This document shows, piece by piece, positions 1 through 6,528 of a DNA stretch of 10,692 nt. Both the position numbers and the translations under genes were made by a program. The DNA is taken from the NCBI GenBank assembly GCA_947630385.1, contig CANRHG010000050.1, positions 1-10,692 on the forward strand. Direction: 5' to 3'. The DNA is from an uncultured Eubacteriaceae bacterium. Its GTDB lineage: Bacteria > Bacillota > Clostridia > Eubacteriales > Eubacteriaceae. The notes under the pieces are model-generated. The model saw only the letters and a list, made by a program, of their open reading frames with translations, searched no databases and was not told where the DNA came from. Numbering within the stretch: the first letter of the stretch is position 1; each line of letters starts with the position of its first letter.

Positions 1-39
1 TTCGAAGAAAAAATACAAAACTGGCAAGCTGCTGCTTGA
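1..39 (+). CDS. Possible C-terminal end of an upstream gene (partial)
   Basis: Frame 1 is open from the window edge to a TGA at 37-39 and would encode a short tail ending NWQAAA. Too little is visible to name a family, and the other two frames are also open for a while, so this could be chance. A small 6-bp hairpin (CTGCTT/AAGCAG, 32-47, loop GAAT) overlaps the stop and is followed by TTT, so it could be a weak terminator. Confidence 0.2.
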   Translation, partial: FEEKIQNWQAAA

Positions 40-82
40 ATAAGCAGTTTCTCAAGTTTATTCATTATATCATTTTGTGTAA

Positions 83-111
83 AAGGAGTGAATCGGCTGA
101 CTGATCTCCTT
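83..111. repeat. Imperfect hairpin upstream of the Schlafen-like gene
   Basis: AAGGAG (83-88) pairs with CTCCTT (106-111), with an additional ATC/GAT inner pairing (92-94 with 103-105) and a small bulge. A run of T starts at 120, too far away for a classical terminator. The left arm looks like a Shine-Dalgarno sequence, but no convincing ORF follows it. It may be a weak terminator for an upstream gene or part of the leader of the gene at 170. The role is unknown. Confidence 0.25.
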
Positions 112-169
112 ATGCACTGTTTTTTATGATTTGAAGTACTAGAGAATTTTATTTAACTGGAGAAAAGTT

Positions 170-1489
170 TTGAGTAAATACGGAAAAGAAGACGACAATT
201 TAGAATTTAAAAGAGAATATAATAAGAAATCTCTTAAAGATATAGATGCTTTTTTAAATACAGATGGTGGAGTTTTACTCTACGGTGTAGATGATGATGG
301 AAATCCTTACGAATTAGAAGATCTTAACGAACTATATAATCAAGTTACAAATGCCTTAAGAGATTCATTTAGTCCTGATGCATCTCCTTATTTAAAAGCC
401 CAAAAAGTAGATAATGAAATTGTTAAGGTGATTATAACCGATAGAGAAAATAAACCATATTTCATCAGATCTAAAGGGTTAAACTCAAATGGAGTTTTTG
501 TAAGAAAAGGAGTAAGTACTTATCCGGCTACTTTTGAAGAAATTAAAAGAATGATTAGGAATTCAGATGGTTATCGATTTGAACAAATAAGATCTCCTAA
601 TCAAGATTTAACATTTAAAAAAACTTCAGAAATATTTAAAGAAAGGAATATAGAGTTTTTTCCTAAATTAGTTACACTTGGACTTGTTCAAAATAAGACA
701 AATCTATATACAAATTTAGCTTTACTTTTATCTGATCAGAACCCAATTAGTTTTAAAGTAGCTGTATTTAAAGATGACCAAAATACTTCATTTATTCAAC
801 GAAAAGAATTTAAAGGATCTATTTTAAAACAGATAAATGATATTACTGAATTTATATATTTAGCTAATCGTTTTGATTTTAATATTGAAGGAAATACTAG
901 AATAGAAAAATACGATTATCCAGAGTTTGCTCTTAGAGAAGCAGTAGTAAATGCTATAACACATAGAGATTACAGTTTAGGAGCAAGCAACATAATTAAT
1001 GTAAATCAAAATCAAATAGAATTTATTTCTTTAGGTGGTTTAATAGATGGATTTAATGAAGAAGATATTTTAAACGGAGTTTCGAAAACCCGAAATCCTT
1101 CTCTTGCGAAGATTTTATTAAGACTAGGATATAACGAATCCTATGGGACTGGATTAAGAAGAATATTTGGATTATATGATGAAGTAAAACCAAGTTTGTC
1201 AATTACACCCAATTCATTTAAATTAATTTTACCCAATAAAAATAAGATCGAAAATAAAGGAAATAAAAAGGATTCTAATTTATCTTATTTTAAATCTAAT
1301 CAATTACTAGATTCAAAAAAAGAAATTATTAACTATTTAAAACTTAATGGTGAATCTACTTCAAAAGAAATAATTAAAACTCTAGGAATAAAAAAATCAA
1401 CTTTCTATAAATATATTAATGAATTAATTGAGTTAGGGAATGTTGAATATAAAGTAGAAAAAAATAAAAGATTTTATAAGCTTAAATAG
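170..1489 (+). CDS. Schlafen-like AlbA_2 / HATPase_c_4 / HTH protein
   Basis: The 439-aa protein has the three-part layout of the COG2865 family (often misnamed RecG-like helicase or transcriptional regulator). Residues about 10-125 form a Schlafen AlbA_2 domain (LEFKREYNKK at 11-20, FLNTDGGVLLYGVDDDG at 28-44). Residues about 240-350 resemble a GHKL/HATPase_c_4 ATP-binding region, with N-box-like REAVVNAITHRDY (256-268) and glycine-rich YGTGLRR (325-331). Residues about 383-437 form a winged-helix DNA-binding region. The start is TTG: GGAG at 159-162 sits 7 nt upstream, the frame is closed by TGA at 131, and the AlbA_2 core begins a few residues in. Proteins of this layout are found in regulatory and defence contexts; the molecular role is not settled. 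The gene is visibly more AT-rich than its neighbours, consistent with horizontal acquisition. It is followed directly by a terminator and appears monocistronic. Confidence 0.85.
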   Translation: MSKYGKEDDNLEFKREYNKKSLKDIDAFLNTDGGVLLYGVDDDGNPYELEDLNELYNQVTNALRDSFSPDASPYLKAQKVDNEIVKVIITDRENKPYFIRSKGLNSNGVFVRKGVSTYPATFEEIKRMIRNSDGYRFEQIRSPNQDLTFKKTSEIFKERNIEFFPKLVTLGLVQNKTNLYTNLALLLSDQNPISFKVAVFKDDQNTSFIQRKEFKGSILKQINDITEFIYLANRFDFNIEGNTRIEKYDYPEFALREAVVNAITHRDYSLGASNIINVNQNQIEFISLGGLIDGFNEEDILNGVSKTRNPSLAKILLRLGYNESYGTGLRRIFGLYDEVKPSLSITPNSFKLILPNKNKIENKGNKKDSNLSYFKSNQLLDSKKEIINYLKLNGESTSKEIIKTLGIKKSTFYKYINELIELGNVEYKVEKNKRFYKLK

Positions 1490-1492
1490 ATT

Positions 1493-1518
1493 AAACCCTG
1501 TTCGATTGAACAGGGTTT
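1493..1518. terminator. Bidirectional intrinsic terminator between convergent genes
   Basis: A perfect 11-bp stem, AAACCCTGTTC (1493-1503) with GAACAGGGTTT (1508-1518), encloses a GATT loop. It lies 3 nt after the stop of the plus-strand gene and 4 nt before the stop of the minus-strand gene. T-rich sequence on both sides suits termination in either direction. Confidence 0.9.
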
Positions 1519-1522
1519 TCAA

Positions 1523-1951
1523 TTAACGAAGGTCATCTCCAAGATCATAGGCCCAAGCTACAGTTTCAGCTTTAAGTTCTGTTGGTTTTATTCCATCTTC
1601 ACTGCTTGTAGCTTTTAGTCGAACCTCATGATCATTTTCGTACTTTAATTCAAATTTTTTTATTTTTCCGTAATCGAATTTGGCTGTGTTAATGATAACT
1701 TCGCTAACACCCGTAAATTTTAGAACAATTTCATTTGCATCCGTATCTGCGGCAATGCTCGGGTTTTTGCTTGAAAATTTAACATAGCAAGCCGATTCGT
1801 CTGAAACGTCTTCCGGTAAAATTGAATTTAAATTTGCACTAAAAAATTTAATATCCGAAAGATAGGCATCCTTAAAATCGGCAAAACGTTTTATTAATTC
1901 GTCGATTTGATCTTGGGAAGTCAAATCGGTCCAAAGTAATCCTATTGGCAT
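1523..1951 (-). CDS. Hypothetical 142-aa soluble protein
   Basis: I do not recognise the family. The protein is acidic, without signal peptide or membrane segments. It starts with a probable helix (TSQDQIDELIKRFADFKDAY, about residues 11-30) and continues with alternating short strands rich in V, I, F and K up to about residue 110, so a mainly beta domain is likely. The FKDAYLSDIKF stretch faintly resembles small gut-bacterial proteins with an FHDS-type motif, but this is not firm. The ATG start has a good ribosome binding site (GTGAGGTG, complement of 1957-1964). It lies 50 nt downstream of the DUF2284 gene on the same strand with no clear promoter between them, so the two are probably cotranscribed and end at the terminator at 1493-1518. 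Confidence 0.75.
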   Translation of the reverse strand: MPIGLLWTDLTSQDQIDELIKRFADFKDAYLSDIKFFSANLNSILPEDVSDESACYVKFSSKNPSIAADTDANEIVLKFTGVSEVIINTAKFDYGKIKKFELKYENDHEVRLKATSSEDGIKPTELKAETVAWAYDLGDDLR

Positions 1952-2001
1952 ACATTCACCTCACGCTATATTTTTACCTTAATCAAACTAGTTTATTCAG
2001 C

Positions 2002-2565
2002 TCAGCTTAGAAATCCAAAGACGATTTGATGATTTTCGGGTAATGAGCCGTCGCTACTCCATTTAATGTCTTCCTTAAAAACATCGTCTAAAAGTTTGAC
2101 CACATCTATTCCTAAACTTTCAAGTGAATGACGCATAAGATCGGGATGGCGGCAAGGTTTACTTAAGACCCTGGCACAAGGCATACCTTCACATAAGTCA
2201 CACGTTCCAGCCGACAAGATTTTAGAGTTTGGGACCTCTTTTTCAAGATCATACAGTTTCTTTAAAAACTTCAATTTCTCTTTTTTTATTATCAGCGTCC
2301 CAATCTTCTTTTGATCTTCGACCGGTAGATTTCTCAGGGTATCCGAATAATTTATTTTTAAAAGTAAAATATCAGCGTATCCGTAATTTCTTAAATATTT
2401 TTCTTCATTAAAATCAAATGGCGGACAGGACCACTTTTTTTGATACATCGGACACTCAAGACAAAACGGCCGTATCTTGTCTAAACGGTAAAAATCCGTA
2501 ATGAGTTTGTCAATCGGAAGGGTTTGTCTTTTGACTTCGACCGTATAATTATTATCTATATTCAT
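2002..2565 (-). CDS. DUF2284 family cysteine-rich metal-binding protein
   Basis: The 187-aa protein matches the DUF2284 pattern, annotated as predicted metal-binding. It has two cysteine groups: C35-x2-C38-x8-C47 followed by PP, and C122-x2-C125-x4-C130 with C138 in a PCRHP motif. These probably bind a metal or an iron-sulfur cluster. The segment ESLGIDVVKLLDD (149-161) is also typical of the family. Length is close to the family norm. No signal peptide or membrane helix is visible, so it should be cytoplasmic. The reaction is unknown. The ATG start at 2565 has only a weak A-rich ribosome binding site (AAAAAGAA). It is the first gene of a minus-strand pair with the 142-aa protein and is transcribed divergently from the DUF3842 operon across about 107 nt. 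Confidence 0.85.
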   Translation of the reverse strand: MNIDNNYTVEVKRQTLPIDKLITDFYRLDKIRPFCLECPMYQKKWSCPPFDFNEEKYLRNYGYADILLLKINYSDTLRNLPVEDQKKIGTLIIKKEKLKFLKKLYDLEKEVPNSKILSAGTCDLCEGMPCARVLSKPCRHPDLMRHSLESLGIDVVKLLDDVFKEDIKWSSDGSLPENHQIVFGFLS

Positions 2566-2598
2566 GTTGATTCTTTTTATCCCTTTTAATTTTCTTCT

Positions 2599-2604
2599 AT
2601 TATA
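2599..2604 (-). promoter_or_regulatory. -10 box for the DUF2284 gene
   Basis: The reverse strand reads an exact TATAAT, 34 nt upstream of the DUF2284 start codon. The -35 region about 17 nt further upstream is T-rich but not a good match to TTGACA, so the promoter may depend on an activator or be of moderate strength. Confidence 0.5.
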
Positions 2605-2637
2605 CTCGTTTTAGCTTTCAGAAGAAAAAAGCCTTAG

Positions 2638-2664
2638 TTGTAGGTTTCCTTTTTCGGTTAAAAT
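2638..2664 (+). promoter_or_regulatory. Promoter of the DUF3842 operon, possibly leaderless
   Basis: TTGTAG (2638-2643) and TAAAAT (2659-2664) are the best -35/-10 candidates, with a rather short 15-nt spacer. A start about 7 nt after the -10 box would fall at 2671-2673, on the ATG of the DUF3842 gene. No Shine-Dalgarno sequence is present before that ATG (the preceding 18 nt contain only TTAAAATATTAAATT-like sequence), which fits a leaderless or nearly leaderless mRNA. Confidence 0.4.
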
Positions 2665-2672
2665 ATTAAATT

Positions 2673-3071
2673 ATGAAGATTTTGGTAATCGATGGACAAG
2701 GTGGGGGAATAGGCAAAGAAATTATTGAACGTTTAAAAGACAAAGATTTAATGATTTATGCAGTAGGAACGAACAATCAAGCCACAAAAGCCATGTTAGC
2801 CGCGGGAGCTAACCGAGCAGCTACGGGAGAGAATGCCGTAAAAGTTCTTTCAAAAGAAGTGGATATTATTATTGGACCGATAGGGATTCTGGTTACGGAT
2901 TCTTTTCTAGGAGAGGTTACTCCTAAAATAGTCAAAGCAGTAGGAAGAAGCAAAGCCAAAAAGATTTTAATCCCGTTTAACGATTGTAATACTTTTATCG
3001 TTGGCGTAAATGACGAACCCGTTCGTACGGTCATCGACCGTATTGAAGCGATGATTTTAAGTGAGATGTGA
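2673..3071 (+). CDS. DUF3842 family protein
   Basis: The 132-aa protein is a full-length DUF3842 member. It begins MKILVIDGQGGGIGK, a glycine-rich loop like that of Rossmann-type folds, and carries the typical ATGENAV (about 50-56) and IIIGPIGI segments and a late ILIPFND/CNTFIVGV strand region. It is soluble and cytoplasmic. The function is not established; in anaerobic Firmicutes the family recurs beside ECF transporter S components, as here (from general knowledge, not checked). The start is fixed by the family's conserved N-terminus even though no ribosome binding site precedes it. It is the first gene of a five-gene operon; the next gene begins 57 nt downstream. The gap contains two tiny ATG reading frames (3087 and 3104) that stop after 6 and 3 codons. 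Confidence 0.85.
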   Translation: MKILVIDGQGGGIGKEIIERLKDKDLMIYAVGTNNQATKAMLAAGANRAATGENAVKVLSKEVDIIIGPIGILVTDSFLGEVTPKIVKAVGRSKAKKILIPFNDCNTFIVGVNDEPVRTVIDRIEAMILSEM

Positions 3072-3117
3072 TAGAATTTTTATTGCATGAAGCTAATTCC
3101 GTCATGAAGATTTAATC

Positions 3118-3131
3118 GAGGTAATTTTATT
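3118..3131 (+). promoter_or_regulatory. Ribosome binding site and ATT start of the ECF S component
   Basis: GAGGT (3118-3122) is followed after 6 nt by ATT (3129-3131), and the codons after it read N-L-K-N-L-T, a normal N-terminus for this transporter family. The frame is closed upstream by TGA at 3105-3107, and there is no ATG, GTG or TTG in it before 3231. Starting at 3231 would remove the first membrane helix. ATT is a rare but known start codon (infC uses it). Confidence 0.6.
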
Positions 3132-3650
3132 AATCTTAAAAACTTAACGAGTTGTGTCCTATGCATTATTTTAGGAGTCGTTCTACCATTTATCTTCCAT
3201 GCTTTTGGAGCCGGCACGGTCTTCTTACCAATGCATATTCCGGTTTTTATTTGTGGTCTGGCTTTCGGTCCCGTTTACGGTTTAATTTGTGGAATTATAA
3301 CACCTATCGTTTCCTCACTTCTAACGGGAATGCCGGTCTTATTTCCCATGGCAGTGATCATGGTTTTTGAGTTGGGAACGTACGGTTTTGCATCCGGTCT
3401 TTTCTACCGTAAGTTTGGTTACAATCTTTATGTTTCAATGATCCTCGCTATGCTTTGTGGAAGAATCGTAAACGGAATAGTGAGTACGGTCATTTATCAT
3501 TTTATGGGAACACCTTATAGTTTTGAGACGTTTTTAACGGCCAGTTTTATAACCTCTTTACCGGGAATTGTATTACAGTTGATTTTTGTCCCTCTAATCG
3601 TTTTGGCTTTACAGAAAAGTCACTTGATACAATCAAATAAAATTATATGA
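3129..3650 (+). CDS. ECF transporter S component (substrate-binding membrane subunit)
   Basis: With the ATT start the protein is 173 aa, normal for an S component of the ECF_trnsprt (PF12822) type; starting at the first ATG (3231) would leave 139 aa and cut off helix 1. The family signature is clear: FLPMHIPV (32-39), CGLAFGPVYGL (about 42-52), and LLTGMP (64-69) followed by FPMAVIM, with about six membrane helices in all. It would bind a vitamin-like small molecule in the membrane and work with a shared EcfA-EcfA'-EcfT energising module, which is not in this window (group II arrangement). The substrate cannot be read from the sequence; related proteins have been assigned to various vitamins. 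Its TGA stop overlaps the ATG of the next gene (ATGA), so translation is coupled. Confidence 0.8.
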   Translation: MNLKNLTSCVLCIILGVVLPFIFHAFGAGTVFLPMHIPVFICGLAFGPVYGLICGIITPIVSSLLTGMPVLFPMAVIMVFELGTYGFASGLFYRKFGYNLYVSMILAMLCGRIVNGIVSTVIYHFMGTPYSFETFLTASFITSLPGIVLQLIFVPLIVLALQKSHLIQSNKII

Positions 3651-4618
3651 ATAACGTAGATTTTGAAGATCTCATAATTTCGGAAGATGATAAAAATGAA
3701 ATAAGAGAACTTATTTCAGCCGGGAAGAATCCCGGTTTAATTGGTTTTGACGGTGGAATTAATCCAGATATTTTTGACCGAGACCAATGTTATAGCAATG
3801 TAGAAAACGTTTTAAACGCTCTAAAAAATTATGATTTTTTAATCTTAAAGACCAATAAAAAACGACTCGTTACGCTACCGGTTAAATATTTTACCTGCTT
3901 TGAGAAAGATTTGATCTTTGTTTCGAAAGATAAAGAGGATGTATCTAAAAAAATCAAAGAAGTTTTTGAATATTGCAATCTAAGACCCGAAGCTTTAGAT
4001 GAAATCGTACTAACTTATCCAATTGATGAAGAATCGAAGAATAAACTGGAAAAAGAATTTAATTGTAGAGTTAGAAAAACTTCGGACGATAGGGGAGACT
4101 TAATTATTTATGACGAGACTTTTGAACTTTTAAAAAGAGGAAAAGAAGAAAATAAGTTAAAGATAACTTCTTATCTTACTGATTCACCGGCAATCGTTGT
4201 ACCAAAAGATAAAATTGTAAACTATAAAAACGAGCCGGACTATGAAACCCGCTTTTTTACGTATGAAAGTCCCAAACACTTAAAAAAACTCTTATCGCTT
4301 AGTGAGACTAGCGTAATTTTGACCAAAGACGATCAAAAATTATTAAAGGAAATAGTTCGTAGTGGACTAGAACCAGAGATTGATGTAGATTTTTTAAATA
4401 AGGACCTTTTAAAACTGAATATTGTTACAACCAAAAGACCGGTTTTTAAAACAGCCGAAGACTTAAAAGATTTAAACGAGGAGACTCCCTTAGTTATAAT
4501 TGACGATCAAACAATTTTTACTACAGCCGGTCTGTTTGAAGAACTTGAAAATAATAGTACTAAGATTCTAGTCGGAGAGGAGGACTCCGAAATTATCGGA
4601 GAGTATTTCTTTTTATGA
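3647..4618 (+). CDS. Hypothetical 323-aa soluble operon protein
   Basis: I do not recognise the family. The protein is hydrophilic, acidic and lysine-rich, with no signal peptide, membrane helix or cysteine cluster, so it should be cytoplasmic. The sequence shows alternating strand/helix stretches, for example YDFLILKTN, LIFVSKD, LDEIVLTYPIDEES, AIVVPKD and SVILTKDD, suggesting one or two alpha/beta domains joined near residue 165. The phrase NPGLIGFDGGINPDIF (29-44) is glycine-rich and may be a ligand loop. There is no P-loop, PLP lysine motif or SAM motif that I can identify. It has no ribosome binding site of its own but starts inside the stop of the S component (ATGA), and ends with another ATGA overlap into the CbiB-like gene, so the three proteins are probably made in step and may cooperate. 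Confidence 0.8.
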   Translation: MNNVDFEDLIISEDDKNEIRELISAGKNPGLIGFDGGINPDIFDRDQCYSNVENVLNALKNYDFLILKTNKKRLVTLPVKYFTCFEKDLIFVSKDKEDVSKKIKEVFEYCNLRPEALDEIVLTYPIDEESKNKLEKEFNCRVRKTSDDRGDLIIYDETFELLKRGKEENKLKITSYLTDSPAIVVPKDKIVNYKNEPDYETRFFTYESPKHLKKLLSLSETSVILTKDDQKLLKEIVRSGLEPEIDVDFLNKDLLKLNIVTTKRPVFKTAEDLKDLNEETPLVIIDDQTIFTTAGLFEELENNSTKILVGEEDSEIIGEYFFL

Positions 4619-5613
4619 CTCCCTTTGTACTTTCCCCGGAATTGTATTTAACTTTTATTATTATCGCCGCAACCCTTGATTTTTTTATTGGTAGCTTTAA
4701 TTTTATCCATTCTCCTTTACACGTATTATCTTTTTTGAGTTATCTGTTTATTATTCCTTTTGCCCGTTTAAAAGATAATCGAGTCATGGGTCTTCTGGCT
4801 TTGATCTTATTTTTGATCACTACTTTTATTGTAATCACCTTTTTGTTGATTTTTATTTATCAAATCAATTACTTCCTGTATTGTATTTTCTATATCTGGT
4901 GTCTTACGGCTTGCCTGGGAGAGAAGCGGCTTAACCATAGAACCCAAATTATTTTAGAAGATTTAAATAATCAAGAGCTTGCCCATTTAAGGGAACTTCT
5001 TTCAAAAATATTTAAAGTACAGACGGAAACTTTAACAAAAAAGGAGTTATGTAGGCTTGCTTTAGAATCAACGGCGGTAGATGGGATAACGGAGATCCTA
5101 GCTCCACTTCTTTCAATGATCATCGGAGTTTTTACGATCGTAATCTTACCTTATATCAATCCGTTAATCATGGTAGCTTTCTACAAAGGCCTAAATTTCT
5201 TTTCTTGGAATAGTGAAAAATTAGGTTATAAGAAAGAGTTCAATTACGCTTCAAATAGTACACTTCGAATTTTAAATTACTTTGTATTTTACCTCTCGAC
5301 TTATTCTTATATTATAATGGGAGGTTTTTCCGGACTAAATACGGCTAAAGCCCTGGAAGCTTTTAATGAAATAAGAGAGAAATCACATTTTAGCAGCTAT
5401 TATCCCATAGCAGCAGTTGGCGGTCTATTCGGTCTTCCAATTGTTACAAGTACGTCAAGTGATGAAACGATAGTCGTTGGTCTAAAAGAAACTAAGATTT
5501 ATGAAGAAGATTTAAGCGACTTGATGAAAATCATAGAGTTATCCGAAATAATATTTTTGTTATTTGCCATTCTTTTTTTGTTTATCTTTGACGTTTTAAG
5601 GGATAACTTATAA
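4615..5613 (+). CDS. Divergent CbiB/CobD-like membrane protein
   Basis: The 332-aa protein is an integral membrane protein whose order of motifs follows CbiB/CobD, the enzyme that attaches the aminopropanol arm to adenosylcobyric acid. LDFFIGS...HSPLHV (21-37) matches the N-terminal LDxxxGDPxxxxHPV; RLALES...APLLS (147-167) matches RxxxESxAENxxDGVxAPL with the same ES-to-APL spacing; YKGLNFFS...LGYKKE (190-208) matches YRxxNTLDxxxGYxxE; SHFSSYYPIAAVGGLFG (257-273) matches the SPNxGxxxAAxAGALG stretch. Several usually invariant positions differ: the AENxxDG core reads AVDGITE, the LD of NTLD is gone, and the RLDD motif is replaced by LRILN. It may therefore act on a different substrate or be only CbiB-like. 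It overlaps the preceding gene by ATGA and is followed after 14 nt by the methyltransferase. Confidence 0.65.
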   Translation: MTPFVLSPELYLTFIIIAATLDFFIGSFNFIHSPLHVLSFLSYLFIIPFARLKDNRVMGLLALILFLITTFIVITFLLIFIYQINYFLYCIFYIWCLTACLGEKRLNHRTQIILEDLNNQELAHLRELLSKIFKVQTETLTKKELCRLALESTAVDGITEILAPLLSMIIGVFTIVILPYINPLIMVAFYKGLNFFSWNSEKLGYKKEFNYASNSTLRILNYFVFYLSTYSYIIMGGFSGLNTAKALEAFNEIREKSHFSSYYPIAAVGGLFGLPIVTSTSSDETIVVGLKETKIYEEDLSDLMKIIELSEIIFLLFAILFLFIFDVLRDNL

Positions 5614-5627
5614 CAGGAGGTACATTT

Positions 5628-6212
5628 ATGGAAGAAAAAGGGTTAAAAGAATTTTTCGATCAGATGGCTCCCAAATGGGATAAAATGAGCCGAACCAACG
5701 AAGTAGGAATACGTACTATTTTGCAGCTAACCGGTCTAGAAGAAAATGAGAAGATCTTAGATATAGCGACGGGGACCGGAGTTTTAATTCCGTTTTTTAT
5801 GGAATATGATCCCAAAGCTATTACGGCCATCGATATTTCTACGGAAATGATTAATCTGGCAAAAGAAAAATTTAAAGACCAAAACGTCGATTTTAAAGCC
5901 GTTGATTTTCTAAATCTTCAAGAAAAAGGTTTTGACTATTTAATGTGCTATAGATCTTTCCCTCACTTTGCGGACAAGAAAGCCGCTGTTGAAAAATTTT
6001 ACGACTGCTTGGTCCCTGGCGGTCGATTTGTTATCGCTCATACAGAAGGTAAAGAAGCAACAAACAAACGCCATGCGAGCCAGCCGGTAGGGAAGTATAC
6101 TAACGCTTTAATACCCGTAGAAGAAGAAGCAAGTTTATTTGAAAATTTGTTTGATCTGGATATTTTAGTCGACACGGACAAATTTTATATAATCTCGGGG
6201 ACGAAAAAGTAA
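5628..6212 (+). CDS. Class I SAM-dependent methyltransferase
   Basis: The 194-aa protein is a complete small Rossmann-fold methyltransferase. Motif I is ILDIATGTGVL (43-53), the acidic end of strand 2 is AIDIS (67-71), DF (93-94) matches the base-contacting motif, and LVPGGRFVIAH (128-138) is the post-motif III strand. The N-terminal FFDQMAPKWD (9-18) is typical of the Methyltransf_11/UbiE-like group. HTEGKEATNKRHA (138-150) after the last strand resembles the H-x-x-x-x-x-x-x-N-x-x-H stretch of a clostridial subgroup. The substrate is unknown; context beside an S component and a CbiB-like protein suggests a small molecule rather than nucleic acid. A very strong ribosome binding site (AGGAGGT at 5615-5621) precedes the ATG. 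It is the last gene of the operon. Confidence 0.9.
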   Translation: MEEKGLKEFFDQMAPKWDKMSRTNEVGIRTILQLTGLEENEKILDIATGTGVLIPFFMEYDPKAITAIDISTEMINLAKEKFKDQNVDFKAVDFLNLQEKGFDYLMCYRSFPHFADKKAAVEKFYDCLVPGGRFVIAHTEGKEATNKRHASQPVGKYTNALIPVEEEASLFENLFDLDILVDTDKFYIISGTKK

Positions 6213-6216
6213 AAAA

Positions 6217-6253
6217 ATAGGTACTTAATCAATTAAATTGTTTAAGTACCTAT
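6217..6253. terminator. Terminator between the operon and the small membrane protein gene
   Basis: A 12-bp perfect stem, ATAGGTACTTAA (6217-6228) with TTAAGTACCTAT (6242-6253), continues past a T/T mismatch into CAAT/ATTG around a TAA loop. The A-run before the left arm gives a U-tract for the minus strand, so it ends the 79-aa gene well. On the plus strand no U-run follows, so stopping the methyltransferase operon there would be less efficient. Confidence 0.8.
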
Positions 6254-6261
6254 CATTGTAT

Positions 6262-6501
6262 TTAAATTCTAAAGCCTAATCTCTTTTTATCATCGGCGTG
6301 TTTCTTAAGAATAAGAACTAAGCCACAACTTAAGACGATTCCGAAAATAAAGCAAATCACATCTCTGATGTCTTTCATGTGATCTTCATGTTCTCTTTTT
6401 TCTTCTAAATCGTCTCTTCTCTTTTTGTCTACTCCTAATATTCCACTAAATAAAGCGAATAAGGGAAAGATTAAAGATAAAATTTTAAATAAATCTTTCA
6501 T
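6262..6501 (-). CDS. Hypothetical small two-helix membrane protein
   Basis: The 79-aa protein has two predicted membrane helices (about 5-24 and 47-66) joined by a very charged linker rich in K, R, D, E and H (25-46) and ended by a basic tail. The topology suggests a hairpin in the membrane with a charged loop on one side. I do not recognise a family. The ATG start is supported by AGGAG (complement of 6510-6514) at good spacing, and the gene ends just before a clear terminator, so it is probably real. It is downstream of and on the same strand as the Rrf2 regulator, with 136 nt between them. Confidence 0.65.
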   Translation of the reverse strand: MKDLFKILSLIFPLFALFSGILGVDKKRRDDLEEKREHEDHMKDIRDVICFIFGIVLSCGLVLILKKHADDKKRLGFRI

Positions 6502-6528
6502 TATGTTTTCTCCTATATTTGATAATTA

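Noticed and set aside
2590..2672. Cobalamin or other riboswitch before the DUF3842 operon
   Set aside because: The space is under 110 nt, shared with a divergent promoter, and shows no B12-box or other recognisable aptamer core.
3087..3112. Two mini-frames (ATG at 3087 and 3104) as a leader peptide before the S component
   Set aside because: They end after 6 and 3 codons and no attenuator structure is seen, so they are probably chance ATGs.
3231..3650. ECF S component starting at the ATG at 3231 (139 aa)
   Set aside because: This start removes the first membrane helix and cuts through the conserved LPMHIPV motif; the open frame upstream encodes the missing part.
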